Shown here piece after piece: positions 28,448 to 37,732 of a stretch of DNA of 64,000 nucleotides. Position 1 is the stretch's first letter. The number at the start of each line of letters is the position of its first letter. Origin of the DNA: Mycolicibacterium sp. J2 (GTDB lineage: Bacteria > Actinomycetota > Actinomycetes > Mycobacteriales > Mycobacteriaceae); the NCBI RefSeq assembly GCF_026240945.1, contig NZ_JAPFPY010000001.1, positions 124,001 through 188,000 on the forward strand, written 5' to 3'. A program made the translations under genes and the position numbers. The notes under the pieces are model-generated. The model was not told the DNA's origin. It was given only the letters and a program-made list of their open reading frames with translations, and did no database searches.

Positions 28448-28535
28448 CACGCAACCTGCTGTACCGGTTCAGAAGCTACTTAGCGGTAGCCAATTGTCGC
28501 TGGTCAGTACGCCCGTACTGTTAAACGGCCGGGGG

Positions 28536-29333
28536 TCAGCGAGCGAACAGGCTGGCGACCGCTTTGGTCTCGTCGCCGACGGCGTATGTGAGCGTTGTAA
28601 CAGTGCGGTCGGTGAGCTCGGGACCGAATTTGTCCGTCGATCCGGGCGGATACACGTGCACCATGATGTCCAGGTCGTCACCGAGGGCAACCGCGGAGTC
28701 GTGCTCGATGGTCACCCGCAGCGGCGCCTTGAGAAGCTCCGGGACGCTCTCCAGGTAGTCCTCGACGACGCTCCAGTAGACCGAGTTGTTCATGTGGTCG
28801 AACAGGTCGATATCCGTGACGCGCACCGGGTACTTGCGGATCGCGACGGCATCGTCGCGGGCACCCGCCTTGAGATAGGCCTTCCAGCGCAACCGGTCCA
28901 CATCCGTCGTGCGGCGCAGCCCGGCGAGGAAGTCGTCGGCGATACGGCCGGGGCTCTGCGTCTCCCGGCTGAAGCAGATCCAGAACGCTTCGGATTCGAT
29001 GAGACCCGACCGCCTGCCTTCGATCCGGACGCGCATCTCGCACCAGCGCGTCGACGTCCCCGAACACCACCGCCGCAACCGCAGGATGTCCGGGAACTCG
29101 ATCGGTTCGACGAGGTCGATCATCGTCCGGCGCACGATCCAGGCCGGGTGGACCTCCTCGTAACCCATCTGTCGCAGCTGGTCCTGGCCGACATCCTGGA
29201 TATGCCGGGTGGCACCGTCGAAACGCAGCCTGCCGCCCCGATCCACATCGGCCATCCGCAGCGACCAGGAGGTGTCGAACACGTCGGGGTGGCCCTCGGG
29301 CACGGGCATCAGGGTCTTCGCCAAACCGGTCAT
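28536..29333 (-). CDS. Acyl-ACP thioesterase-family protein (Rv0466-like)
   Basis: A 265-residue double hotdog protein of the FatA/acyl-ACP thioesterase family, matching Rv0466. Conserved strings: RHIQDVGQDQLRQMGYEE, IVRRTMIDLVEPI, RRWCSGTSTRWCEMRV, and VTDIDLFDHMNNSVYWSVVEDYL, the last containing the family's catalytic Asn region. It probably releases acyl chains from a carrier. ATG 29333 aligns best with the homologue; ATG 29342 is possible. It is divergent from ramB with a RamB-type palindrome in the gap. Confidence 0.82.
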   Translation of the reverse strand: MTGLAKTLMPVPEGHPDVFDTSWSLRMADVDRGGRLRFDGATRHIQDVGQDQLRQMGYEEVHPAWIVRRTMIDLVEPIEFPDILRLRRWCSGTSTRWCEMRVRIEGRRSGLIESEAFWICFSRETQSPGRIADDFLAGLRRTTDVDRLRWKAYLKAGARDDAVAIRKYPVRVTDIDLFDHMNNSVYWSVVEDYLESVPELLKAPLRVTIEHDSAVALGDDLDIMVHVYPPGSTDKFGPELTDRTVTTLTYAVGDETKAVASLFAR

Positions 29334-29358
29334 GTGATCCATATTGGTCTGCGAACAA

Positions 29359-29377
29359 TGCAAAGCCAATCTTTGCA
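29359..29377. promoter_or_regulatory. RamB-type palindrome between ramB and the thioesterase gene
   Basis: Perfect inverted repeat TGCAAAG (29359-29365) - CCAAT - CTTTGCA (29371-29377). The half-site contains the TTTGCA core of RamB targets. It lies 9 bases before the ramB -10 hexamer TACCCT (29386-29391), a position suited to autorepression, and 26 bases from the divergent start. Confidence 0.6.
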
Positions 29378-29385
29378 ATGGTCAC

Positions 29386-29398
29386 TACCCTGGACGGG
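29386..29398 (+). promoter_or_regulatory. Leaderless promoter of ramB
   Basis: TACCCT (29386-29391), 7 bases, GTG at 29399. This decides the ramB start: the ATG at 29378 would overlap the -10 hexamer. Confidence 0.5.
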
Positions 29399-30841
29399 GT
29401 GACCAAGACGTTCGTCGGATCGCGGGTCCGCCAACTGCGCAGCGAACGCGGATTCAGCCAGGCATCCCTGGCGCAGATGCTCGAGATCTCCCCCAGCTAC
29501 CTCAACCAGATCGAACACGACGTGCGGCCGCTGACCGTCGCGGTGCTGCTGCGCATCACCGAGGTGTTCGGGGTGGACGCCACCTTCTTCGCCTCCCAGG
29601 ACGACACCCGACTGGTCGCCGAGCTGCGCGAAATCACCATGGATCGCGACCTCGACCTGGATGTCGATGCCGCCGAGATCGCCGAGCTGGTGGCCGCGCA
29701 TCCGTCGGTCGCACGCGCCATGGTGAACCTGCACCAGCGCTACCGGCTGACCACCACGCAGCTGGCCGCCGCCACCGAAGACCGGTTCGGCATGGGCGGC
29801 CCTGCCGCCGGCGCCAGCGGTTCGGGAACCATCACGATGCCGCACGAGGAGGTTCGCGACTACTTCTATCAACGGCAGAACTATTTGCACGAACTCGACA
29901 CCGCCGCCGAGGATCTCACCATCCGGATGCGCATGCACCGGGCCGACCTGGCGGGCGAGCTCTCGGCCCGGTTGACGGCCGTGCACGGGGTGCACATCGT
30001 CAAACGCCAAGATCTGGGCGACACCGTGCTGCACCGCTTCGACCCAGCGACCCGGACCCTGGAGATCGGCAGTCACCTCGCCAGTGGCCAGTACGTCTTC
30101 AAACTCGCCGCCGAGCTGGCCTATCTGGAGTTCGGCGACCTCATCGACAAGCTGACCGACGAGGGCAAGTTCACCAGCGACGAATCCCGCACCCTGGCCC
30201 GGCTCGGGCTGGCCAACTACTTCGCGGCGGCCACCGTGTTGCCCTACACCCAGTTCCACACCGTCGCCGAAGAGTTCCGCTACGACGTCGAGCGGTTGTC
30301 GGCGTACTACTCGGTGTCCTACGAGACCATCGCGCACCGGCTGTCCACCCTGCAGCGGCCCTCCATGCGCGGGGTTCCACTGTCCTTCGTGCGGGTCGAC
30401 CGCGCAGGCAATATGTCGAAACGCCAGTCCGCCACCGGTTTTCACTTCTCGTCGGCGGGCGGCACCTGTCCGCTGTGGAATGTGTACGAGACGTTCGCCA
30501 ATCCGGGCAAGATCCTGGTGCAGATCGCCCAGATGCCCGACGGCCGCCAGTACATGTGGGTGGCGCGCACCGTCGAACGCCGCGCCGCACGCTATGGTCA
30601 GCCTGGAAAGACGTTCGCGATCGGCCTGGGCTGTGAACTCCGTCATGCGCACCGGCTGGTCTACTCCGAAGGGTTGGCGCTGACCGGTGATTCCAAGATC
30701 GCAGCGATACCCATCGGTGCCGGTTGCCGCGTCTGCGAGCGCGACAACTGCCCGCAGCGCGCGTTCCCCGCACTCGGCCGCGCCCTCGACCTCGACGAAC
30801 ACCGCAGCACCGTGTCCCCGTATCTGGTGAAGCAGACATGA
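29399..30841 (+). CDS. ramB: RamB-type regulator of acetate/glyoxylate metabolism
   Basis: A 480-residue regulator with an N-terminal XRE HTH (RQLRSERGFSQASLAQMLEISPSYLNQIE), a central IrrE/ImmA-like domain of unknown ligand, and a C-terminal short-chain fatty acyl regulator domain with four cysteines in GAGCRVCERDNCPQRAF. It matches Rv0465c (RamB), which represses icl1 on glucose. The GTG start gives MTKTFVGSRVRQLR, aligned with the known protein. Its stop overlaps the next gene's ATG (ATGA). Confidence 0.92.
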   Translation: MTKTFVGSRVRQLRSERGFSQASLAQMLEISPSYLNQIEHDVRPLTVAVLLRITEVFGVDATFFASQDDTRLVAELREITMDRDLDLDVDAAEIAELVAAHPSVARAMVNLHQRYRLTTTQLAAATEDRFGMGGPAAGASGSGTITMPHEEVRDYFYQRQNYLHELDTAAEDLTIRMRMHRADLAGELSARLTAVHGVHIVKRQDLGDTVLHRFDPATRTLEIGSHLASGQYVFKLAAELAYLEFGDLIDKLTDEGKFTSDESRTLARLGLANYFAAATVLPYTQFHTVAEEFRYDVERLSAYYSVSYETIAHRLSTLQRPSMRGVPLSFVRVDRAGNMSKRQSATGFHFSSAGGTCPLWNVYETFANPGKILVQIAQMPDGRQYMWVARTVERRAARYGQPGKTFAIGLGCELRHAHRLVYSEGLALTGDSKIAAIPIGAGCRVCERDNCPQRAFPALGRALDLDEHRSTVSPYLVKQT

Positions 30842-31389
30842 CCGGATCTGAAACACCCGCACGTATCCCGCCCGGCGGCTTCCGCGAACTGGGCCCGGTC
30901 AACTGGGCGATCGCCAAGGCGGGTGCCCGCGGCATCCGGGCGCCGAAATTCCATCTGATGAACGTGCTCGGCCAGCACCGGCTGCTGTTCTTGGCCTGGT
31001 TGCCGTTCTCCGGATATCTGCTCTACGCCGGCAAGCTGTCCCGCCAGGACGCCGAGACGGTGATCCTGCGGGTGGGACACCTGCGTGACTGCGAGTACGA
31101 GTTGCAGCAGCATCGTCGGCTGGCCCGCAGCCGGGGCCTGGACGCCGCCACCCAGGCCGCCATCTTCGAGGGACCCGACGCCGAGGGCCTCACACCGCGC
31201 CAGCGGATCCTGGTCACCGCGACCGACGAGTTCGTCATCACCCGGTCGATGTCCACCGAGACCTGGACCGCGCTGGCCAAGCTCTACACCCGCGCCCAGC
31301 TCATCGAATTCTGTACCCTCGCAGGGCAATACGATGCGCTGGCGGCCACCATGGCGACGCTGCGGATACCGCTGGATTTCCCGGACTGA
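30838..31389 (+). CDS. Carboxymuconolactone decarboxylase / AhpD-like protein (Rv0464c-like)
   Basis: A 183-residue all-helical CMD-family protein matching Rv0464c. The core is KLSRQDAETVILRVGHLRDCEYELQQHRRLA; one cysteine (DCEYELQQH) replaces the CxxC of AhpD, so peroxidase-type chemistry is doubtful. LIEFCTLAGQYDALA forms the last helix. It overlaps the ramB stop by 4 bases and is co-translated with it; its link to acetate metabolism is unknown. Confidence 0.8.
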   Translation: MTGSETPARIPPGGFRELGPVNWAIAKAGARGIRAPKFHLMNVLGQHRLLFLAWLPFSGYLLYAGKLSRQDAETVILRVGHLRDCEYELQQHRRLARSRGLDAATQAAIFEGPDAEGLTPRQRILVTATDEFVITRSMSTETWTALAKLYTRAQLIEFCTLAGQYDALAATMATLRIPLDFPD

Positions 31390-31392
31390 CGA

Positions 31393-31662
31393 CTACAGGT
31401 ACGTGACCCCGAGCACCGCGACCGTCATGAGCACGGGCGAGATCGGCAGCGCCCACAGGAACGCCGTCCACACCTGGTCCTTGCGCTGGTAGGCGCGCCA
31501 CCCCAGCAGCCCGACCACGATCGCCAGCGCGATGATCACCGCGGAGACGATCAGCACCCAGAAGCTCACGTCACTGGTGTTGATCGCCAGCGTGATGACG
31601 AGCAGCCACAGGATGTGGCCGATCGCCAGCCCGCCGATGGCGGCGACAACCTTCGCGCGCAC
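31393..31662 (-). CDS. Small membrane protein (Rv0463-like)
   Basis: An 89-residue protein with three hydrophobic segments: VVAAIGGLAIGHILWLLVITL, WVLIVSAVIIALAIVVGLLGW and ALPISPVLMTVAVLGVTYL. It sits 6 bases downstream of lpdC on the same strand, as Rv0463 does. No motif suggests a function. The convergent CMD gene ends 3 bases away, so no terminator fits between them. Confidence 0.72.
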   Translation of the reverse strand: MRAKVVAAIGGLAIGHILWLLVITLAINTSDVSFWVLIVSAVIIALAIVVGLLGWRAYQRKDQVWTAFLWALPISPVLMTVAVLGVTYL

Positions 31663-31668
31663 CGGCGA

Positions 31669-33063
31669 TCAGAAGTTGATCATGTGGCCGACCAGGCCGT
31701 GGAAGCATTCCTGCAGCGCCTCCGACAGGGTCGGATGGGTGTGCACGTTGCGGGCCAGCTCGTGGGCGGTCAGGTCCCACTTCTGCGCCAGGGTCAGTTC
31801 GGGCAGCAGTTCGGAGACGTCGGGCCCGATCAGGTGTCCCCCGAGCAGCTCGAGGTGCTTCTTGTCGGCGACCAGCTTGACGAAACCGGTGGGGTCGGCC
31901 AGCCCGTGCGCCTTGCCGTTGGCGGTGAACGGGAACTTGGCGACGACGACGTCGTACCCCTCGGCGCGGGCCTGCTCCTCGGTCAGCCCGAAGCTGGCCA
32001 CCTGCGGCTGGCAGAACGTCGCGCGCGGCATCATCCGGTAGTCGCCCAGTGCCAGGGTCTCGGCACCGGCGATGGTCTCGGCGGCCACCACGCCCATGGC
32101 CTCGGCGACGTGAGCCAGCTGCAGCTTGGCGGTGACGTCGCCGATGGCGTAGATGTGGCCCACGTTGGTGCGCATATAGTCGTCGATGGCGATGGCCTTG
32201 CGCTCGGTCAGCGCGACACCGGTGTTCTCCAGGCCGAAGCCCTCGACGTTCGGCCCGAAACCGATGGCCTGCAACACCTTGTCGGCTTTGAGATCCTCGG
32301 TCTTGCCATCCTTGCTCACCTTGACGGTGACCTCACTACCGGAATCCTCGATCGACTCGACCTTGGTACCGGTGAGGATCTTGACCCCGAGTTTCTTGTA
32401 CTGCTTCTCGATCTCCTTGGACACCTCGGCGTCCTCGTTGGGCAGCGCGCGGGGCAGGAACTCGACGATGGTGACGTCGACACCGTAGTTCTTCAGCACG
32501 TAGGCGAACTCCATGCCGATCGCACCGGCGCCGGCGATGATGATCGAGCCGGGCAGTTCCCGAGACAGGATCTGGCTCTCGTAGGTGACGACGTTCTCGC
32601 TCAGCGAGGTGCCCGGCACCAGGCGGGTGCTGGACCCGGTGGCGATGATCGCGTTGTCGAAGGTGACCTCTTCGGTTCCGCCCTCGTTGAGGTCGACGGT
32701 CAGCCCGTTGGGACCGGTGAACTTCCCGTAGCCGTGGATCTCGGTGATCTTGTTCTTCTTCATCAGGAAGTGCACACCGGCCACGCGGCCGTCGGCGACC
32801 TTGCGGCTGCGGTCGAAGGCCGCGCCGTAGTCGAAGCTCGCCTCACCGCTGATGCCGAACGTCTTGGCTTCCTTGGTGAAGATATGGGCCAGTTCGGCAT
32901 TGCGCAGCAGCGCCTTGGACGGGATGCACCCGACGTTGAGGCACACGCCACCCCAGTATTTCGGTTCGACGATGGCGGTGTTCAGGCCGAGTTGGGCAGC
33001 GCGGATGGCCGCGACATATCCGCCGGGGCCAGCTCCGAGTACGACGACGTCATAGTGGGTCAC
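31669..33063 (-). CDS. lpdC: Dihydrolipoamide dehydrogenase
   Basis: The shared E3 flavoprotein of pyruvate and branched-chain keto acid dehydrogenases; in mycobacteria also part of a peroxynitrite/peroxide defence with AhpC-AhpD. The 464-residue protein has the FAD loop [17 protein letters not shown], the redox disulfide Cys41-Cys46 in [13 protein letters not shown], the NAD loop [17 protein letters not shown], and the active-site His-Glu region [10 protein letters not shown] near the C-terminus. The GTG follows TAGGGT and 6 bases, a leaderless arrangement. It matches Rv0462. Confidence 0.96.
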   Translation of the reverse strand: MTHYDVVVLGAGPGGYVAAIRAAQLGLNTAIVEPKYWGGVCLNVGCIPSKALLRNAELAHIFTKEAKTFGISGEASFDYGAAFDRSRKVADGRVAGVHFLMKKNKITEIHGYGKFTGPNGLTVDLNEGGTEEVTFDNAIIATGSSTRLVPGTSLSENVVTYESQILSRELPGSIIIAGAGAIGMEFAYVLKNYGVDVTIVEFLPRALPNEDAEVSKEIEKQYKKLGVKILTGTKVESIEDSGSEVTVKVSKDGKTEDLKADKVLQAIGFGPNVEGFGLENTGVALTERKAIAIDDYMRTNVGHIYAIGDVTAKLQLAHVAEAMGVVAAETIAGAETLALGDYRMMPRATFCQPQVASFGLTEEQARAEGYDVVVAKFPFTANGKAHGLADPTGFVKLVADKKHLELLGGHLIGPDVSELLPELTLAQKWDLTAHELARNVHTHPTLSEALQECFHGLVGHMINF

Positions 33064-33075
33064 GTCATCACCCTA
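33064..33075 (-). promoter_or_regulatory. Leaderless promoter of lpdC
   Basis: TAGGGT (33075-33070 on the minus strand), 6 bases, GTG at 33063. The rest of the 200-base gap to the next gene shows no feature beyond the downstream gene's GAGAGG Shine-Dalgarno. Confidence 0.5.
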
Positions 33076-33263
33076 TCGGGGCGCCGGCCTTGCCGGTTTT
33101 CGACGCACCTGTCTGTCCAAAGTCGTCCCATCCCCTCCTCGGTCAGCTACGAATGCAGAAGGACGCGGGGGACGTCTGAACCGTTCGGGCGACAGTTTCG
33201 TGGTTTCAAAGGTGAACCGCGGGGTACCCCTCGCCGTCAGGTCAAACCGAGAGGCCGTTAGCC

Positions 33264-34127
33264 ATGCCCAAGCAGTTAAAACCGCACTTCGAGGACGTTC
33301 AGGCGCATTACGACCTGTCCGATGATTTTTTCCGCCTCTTCCAGGATCCGACCCAGACCTACAGCTGCGCGTACTTCGAGCGTGACGATATGACGCTCGA
33401 GGAGGCGCAGATCGCCAAAATCGATCTTTCCCTTGGCAAACTTGGCCTCCAACCGGGGATGACGCTGCTCGACGTCGGGTGCGGCTGGGGCGCGACCATG
33501 CGGCGCGCGATCGAGAAGTACGACGTCAACGTGGTGGGTCTGACGCTGTCGAAGAACCAGGCCACCCACGTGCAGGCCGCGTTCGACGAATTGGACACGC
33601 CCCGCACGAGGCGGGTGCTGTTGCAGGGCTGGGAGCAGTTCGACGAGCCAGTGGACCGCATCGTGTCGATCGGAGCGTTCGAGCACTTCGGTCACGATCG
33701 GTACACCGATTTCTTCGCCAAGGCGTATCAGGTGCTGCCGTCCGACGGGGTGATGCTGCTGCACACCATCACCGCGCCGCATCCCGCCCTGGCCAGGGAA
33801 GAGGGCATCCCACCGACCTTCGAGTTGGCCCGGTTCATCAAATTCATCCTCACCGAGATCTTCCCCGGCGGCCGGCTGCCGTCGATCCCGATGGTCGAGG
33901 AGCACGCCGAGGCGGCCGGATTCACGGTGACGCGCAAGCAGTCCCTGCAGCCGCACTACGCCAAGACGCTGGACATCTGGGCGGCCAATCTGGAGGCCCA
34001 CCGGGACGAGGCGATCGCCATCCAGTCCGAAGAGGTCTACGACCGCTATATGAAGTATCTGACCGGGTGCGCGAATCTGTTCCGCAACCGGCAGACCGAC
34101 GTCGTGCAGTTCACCTGCGAGAAGTAG
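33264..34127 (+). CDS. Mycolic acid methyltransferase (MmaA2/PcaA-like)
   Basis: A 287-residue SAM-dependent mycolate-modifying enzyme. [20 protein letters not shown] is the SAM motif; [10 protein letters not shown] and [22 protein letters not shown] follow, keeping the FEHF of cyclopropane synthases. The N-terminal [19 protein letters not shown] is closest, from memory, to MmaA2 and PcaA. It likely makes cyclopropane rings or methyl branches on meromycolates; which one is not decidable. In M. tuberculosis pcaA lies beside umaA, not here. A GAGAGG Shine-Dalgarno precedes the ATG. It overlaps the convergent DUF779 gene by 17 bases. Confidence 0.88.
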   Translation: MPKQLKPHFEDVQAHYDLSDDFFRLFQDPTQTYSCAYFERDDMTLEEAQIAKIDLSLGKLGLQPGMTLLDVGCGWGATMRRAIEKYDVNVVGLTLSKNQATHVQAAFDELDTPRTRRVLLQGWEQFDEPVDRIVSIGAFEHFGHDRYTDFFAKAYQVLPSDGVMLLHTITAPHPALAREEGIPPTFELARFIKFILTEIFPGGRLPSIPMVEEHAEAAGFTVTRKQSLQPHYAKTLDIWAANLEAHRDEAIAIQSEEVYDRYMKYLTGCANLFRNRQTDVVQFTCEK

Positions 34128-34593
34128 GTACCGGGCAGGCCTGCGCGGCTTCGGCCACGATTCGGGTTTGGTCGTCGGTGGGGCGGGCGCCCGCGGCGTA
34201 GGCCGCGCCGGTGATCGGGGGCCGCCCCGCCAATTCGGCGGTCTCGTCGTCGGTGAACACCCGGCCGCGGGACAGGAAGCGCATGCCCTCGGGGGCTTCC
34301 AGGCTGAATCCGCTGCCCCGGCCGGGTACTACGTCGATGATCAGCTGGGTGTGCTGCCACGCCTCGAATTGCGGACCCGATATCCACACCGGGACGCCGC
34401 CGTCATCCCCGACATCGAGCACCGCCAGCAAGATGTCGCGGTCTCCCACGATGAAGTCACCTTGCGGGTAGCACATCGGCGACGAGCCGTCACAGCAGCC
34501 GCCGGACTGATGAAACATCAACGCGCCGTGGCGGTTCTGCAGCGACGCGAGCAGGTCGGCGGCGGCCTGGGTGATGAGGGCGCGGCTGGTCAT
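34111..34593 (-). CDS. DUF779 protein (Rv0459-like)
   Basis: A 160-residue DUF779 protein with a conserved cysteine cluster, [16 protein letters not shown], and the strand [27 protein letters not shown]. The family is usually found next to aldehyde dehydrogenases (Rv0458-Rv0459), suggesting an accessory role; here no such gene is adjacent and an aldehyde dehydrogenase lies 4 kb away. The C-terminal 30 residues look disordered. The ATG follows TAGCGT and 6 bases on the minus strand. Confidence 0.82.
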   Translation of the reverse strand: MTSRALITQAAADLLASLQNRHGALMFHQSGGCCDGSSPMCYPQGDFIVGDRDILLAVLDVGDDGGVPVWISGPQFEAWQHTQLIIDVVPGRGSGFSLEAPEGMRFLSRGRVFTDDETAELAGRPPITGAAYAAGARPTDDQTRIVAEAAQACPVPTSRR

Positions 34594-34605
34594 GAACTCA
34601 CGCTA
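34594..34605 (-). promoter_or_regulatory. Leaderless promoter of the DUF779 gene
   Basis: TAGCGT (34605-34600 on the minus strand), 6 bases, ATG at 34593. The divergent oligopeptidase gene starts 33 bases away with AAAGGTG as a Shine-Dalgarno. Confidence 0.5.
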
Positions 34606-34626
34606 CGCCCACGGTAGAAAGGTGAC

Positions 34627-36612
34627 ATGAGTTCTGGACCAGACCTCCACCTTTGGCTAGAGGATGTCACCGGCGACGACGCGTTGGCGTGGGTGCGCGC
34701 CCACAACGAGCCGACGCTGGCCGCGCTGGCCGGTGAGCATTTCGAGGCGATGCGGACCCAGGCGCTGGAGGTGCTCGACACCGATGCGCGGATCCCGTAC
34801 GTGCGCCGCCGCGGTGAGCATCTCTACAACTTCTGGCGCGATGAGGCCAACCCGCGCGGGCTGTGGCGCCGCACGACGCTGGAGTCCTACCGGAGCGCGT
34901 CACCGGTGTGGGACGTCGACATCGACGTCGACCAGTTGGCGAAGGCCGACGGCGAGAATTGGGTCTGGGCCGGTGCCGACGTCATCGAACCAGATCATTC
35001 CAGAGCCCTGATCAGCCTGTCCCGCGGCGGTGCGGATGCTGTGGTGGTCCGCGAATTCGACATGGATACACGGGAATTCGTGGCCGGCGGGTTCGAACTG
35101 CCGGAAGCCAAGACGCAGATCGCCTGGGCCGGCCCGGACACCGTGCTGGTCGGCACGGACTTCGGTGCGGGATCACTCACCGATTCCGGCTACGCCCGGC
35201 TGGTCAAGCGCTGGCAGCGCGGCCGGGACCTCGCCGATGCGACCACGGTGTACGCCGGTGAACACAGCGATGTCATCGTCGCGGCCTCGGTGGACCGCAC
35301 CCCCGGATTCGAGCGGACGTTCATCAGCCGGGCGGTGGACTTCTTCAACGACGAGATCTACGAGCTGCGCGACGACCGGTTGATCCTGATCGACGCGCCT
35401 ACCGATGCCACGGTTTCGGTGCACCGGGACTGGCTGCTGATCGAGCTGCGCACCGACTGGAAAGGCTATACCGCCGGCTCGCTGCTGGCCGCCGACTACC
35501 GCGAATTCGTCGACGGCTCAGCTGATCTGACGGTGGTGTTCAAACCGGACGAGCACACTTGCCTGCATCAGCACTCGTGGACCCGGGACAAACTGGTGGT
35601 GGTGACACTGGCCGATGTCGCCAGCCGAGTGCAGATCCTGACCCCCGGCGAGTGGACGGCCACCGACGTGCCGGGGCTGCCGCCCAACACCAACACGGTG
35701 ATCGCGGGCGCCGACCCACACGGTGACGAGATCTTCCTGGACTCAAGCGGATTCGTCACCCCGTCGCGACTTCTGTGGGGAACGGACGCCGGTGAGTTCA
35801 CCGAGATCAAGCGCGCGCCCGCGTTCTTCGACGCCGACGGGCTGGAGGTGAGCCAGCATTTCGCGGTGTCCGCCGACGGGACCCGGGTCCCTTATTTCGT
35901 GGTCGGGCGACCCGGTGCGAGCGGACCGACGCTGCTCGGCGGGTACGGCGGATTCGAGGTGTCACGCACCCCCGCCTACGACGGTGTGCTCGGCCGATTG
36001 TGGTTGGCCCGCGGTGGTACCTACGTGCTGGCCAATATCCGCGGCGGCGGTGAGTACGGGCCCGGCTGGCACACCCAGGCGATGCGCGCCGGACGGCATC
36101 TGGTGGACGAGGATTTCGCCGCGGTGGCCCGCGACCTGGTCGCCCGTGGGGTGACGACGGTGCAGCAGCTGGGTGCGCAGGGTGGCAGCAACGGTGGGCT
36201 GCTGATGGGCATCATGCTGACCCGCTACCCGGAGCTGTTCGGTGCGCTGGTGTGCAGCGTGCCGCTGCTGGACATGAAGCGCTTCCATCTGCTGCTGGCC
36301 GGCGCGTCGTGGGTGGCCGAATACGGTAACCCGGATGATCCCGCGGACTGGGAGTTCATCTCGAAATATTCTCCGTATCAGAATATTTCGGCTGAACGGC
36401 AGTATCCGCCGATCCTGATCACCACCTCCACCCGCGATGACCGGGTGCACCCCGGGCATGCCCGCAAGATGACCGCCGCACTCGAGGCGGCCGGGCACCG
36501 GGTGGACTACTACGAGAACATCGAGGGCGGACACGGCGGCGCGGCCGACAACGCGCAGGCCGCATTCCGCGCGGCATTGATCTACACGTACCTGTGGCGG
36601 ACATTAGGCTGA
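34627..36612 (+). CDS. Prolyl oligopeptidase family serine peptidase (S9A)
   Basis: A 661-residue S9 peptidase with a seven-bladed propeller and a C-terminal alpha/beta hydrolase domain. Catalytic residues: Ser521 in GAQGGSNGGLLMG, the Asp604-Asp605 pair in STRDDRVHPGHA, and His636 in IEGGHGG. NIRGGGEYGPGWH is the typical oxyanion-hole region. No signal peptide, so cytosolic. It matches Rv0457c; substrates are short proline-containing peptides in the family, unverified here. The ATG has AAAGGTG upstream. Confidence 0.9.
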   Translation: MSSGPDLHLWLEDVTGDDALAWVRAHNEPTLAALAGEHFEAMRTQALEVLDTDARIPYVRRRGEHLYNFWRDEANPRGLWRRTTLESYRSASPVWDVDIDVDQLAKADGENWVWAGADVIEPDHSRALISLSRGGADAVVVREFDMDTREFVAGGFELPEAKTQIAWAGPDTVLVGTDFGAGSLTDSGYARLVKRWQRGRDLADATTVYAGEHSDVIVAASVDRTPGFERTFISRAVDFFNDEIYELRDDRLILIDAPTDATVSVHRDWLLIELRTDWKGYTAGSLLAADYREFVDGSADLTVVFKPDEHTCLHQHSWTRDKLVVVTLADVASRVQILTPGEWTATDVPGLPPNTNTVIAGADPHGDEIFLDSSGFVTPSRLLWGTDAGEFTEIKRAPAFFDADGLEVSQHFAVSADGTRVPYFVVGRPGASGPTLLGGYGGFEVSRTPAYDGVLGRLWLARGGTYVLANIRGGGEYGPGWHTQAMRAGRHLVDEDFAAVARDLVARGVTTVQQLGAQGGSNGGLLMGIMLTRYPELFGALVCSVPLLDMKRFHLLLAGASWVAEYGNPDDPADWEFISKYSPYQNISAERQYPPILITTSTRDDRVHPGHARKMTAALEAAGHRVDYYENIEGGHGGAADNAQAAFRAALIYTYLWRTLG

Positions 36613-36617
36613 CGCAA

Positions 36618-36872
36618 ATGACGCCCTGGACCGTGTTCCGCCGCTATCTGGTGTTCCAGGGCATGACGTTCGTGTTCGGCATCGTCGGGCCGATCTTCCT
36701 GGTCATTTTCTTCACCGTGCCGCGCGATCCCGGTATGAAGTGGATGTACTACATCGGGCTGCTGATCACGACCGCCGACATTCTCATCGCGCTCGGGCTC
36801 ACTCAGGGCTGGGTGCGTGCCGAACGCGCCGCACAAGACGGCAAGCGCCCGTCACACATCATCACGCCGTGA
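36618..36872 (+). CDS. Small two-helix membrane protein
   Basis: An 84-residue protein with two transmembrane helices (LVFQGMTFVFGIVGPIFLVIFF and YYIGLLITTADILIALGLTQGW) and a short basic tail. I do not recognise a named family. The ATG lies 5 bases after the oligopeptidase stop, so they are co-transcribed. A GTG inside the previous gene would add eight residues. The 3' end overlaps the convergent membrane gene by 21 bases. Confidence 0.65.
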   Translation: MTPWTVFRRYLVFQGMTFVFGIVGPIFLVIFFTVPRDPGMKWMYYIGLLITTADILIALGLTQGWVRAERAAQDGKRPSHIITP

Positions 36873-37703
36873 ACCCAGCCCGCTGAGCAGCGCCACGATC
36901 ACCCCGATGATCACCAGCCCACCGCCGACGGTCAGGGTCAGGTTCAGCCACATGTGCATGCTGCCCACCGCGTGATCGACCATCACGTCGGCGATCGCGT
37001 GCACGTCACCGGTCGTGCGATTGAGCGCGTCATCGACATAGCGTCGCCCGATCTCGATACCGGCCCATCCGGCCGCCCCGACCAAGAGCGCCGAAATACC
37101 GAGTGCGGCAAGAGCTTTACCGCGCGCCCGGGCGGCGACCAAGGTCAACAATGCAAACACGCCGGTGAGCACGGCCACCGCGACACTCGCCCACGGCCCC
37201 CAGACCGCCACCAAGCGCAGCTGCCCCGGTCGCAGATGGGCCGACACCTTCTCGGTGAGCGGCACCTGCAGCGTGGCCGGCGGCTGCACCCCGAAACCGG
37301 CCAACGTCTGCTTGATCGAGCTGTCGGCCAGCATCGGCGCCAGGTCGACGACCCACCGACCCGAGTCATCCGAGCGGGCCACCGTATCGGTGAACAGCCA
37401 TCGGTGGGCGACGCGGTTCACCGTCGCGAACTGGCCGGGGAACACCTGGCTGGCCGTGTACGCGCTCACCGCCGCGTCGAGCACCGTGCCCTGCACACCG
37501 GAGGCGCCGGTGGCCGTCATCAGCTGCCCACCCAGTTCGGATGCCATCGCCTGCTGGAGGGCTGGGTCCTTGGCGGCCGAGGCAGCCAGCGTGGCATATC
37601 CGTCCTCGGAGACGATGGTGTGCTGCGCCCACAATGCGGGCACCGTGACGGCCAGCAGCGCGGTGGTGATCAGCCAGAGCAGCGCCGCCAGCAGAAACCG
37701 CAC
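36852..37703 (-). CDS. Integral membrane protein with large extracytoplasmic loop
   Basis: A 283-residue protein: N-terminal helix (LLAALLWLITTALLAVTVPALWA), an extracytoplasmic region of about 140 residues, then three C-terminal helices (VAVAVLTGVFALLTLVAARA, ALAALGISALLVGAAGWAGI, LTLTVGGGLVIIGVIVALLSG). No enzymatic motif; a general actinobacterial membrane family is likely. The GTG start follows GAGGAGG. It overlaps the convergent small membrane gene by 21 bases and follows the second PPK2 gene on the same strand by 29 bases. Confidence 0.68.
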   Translation of the reverse strand: MRFLLAALLWLITTALLAVTVPALWAQHTIVSEDGYATLAASAAKDPALQQAMASELGGQLMTATGASGVQGTVLDAAVSAYTASQVFPGQFATVNRVAHRWLFTDTVARSDDSGRWVVDLAPMLADSSIKQTLAGFGVQPPATLQVPLTEKVSAHLRPGQLRLVAVWGPWASVAVAVLTGVFALLTLVAARARGKALAALGISALLVGAAGWAGIEIGRRYVDDALNRTTGDVHAIADVMVDHAVGSMHMWLNLTLTVGGGLVIIGVIVALLSGLGSRRDDV

Positions 37704-37732
37704 GGCGCCCTCCTCGGCTCAGGGGGCACGCG

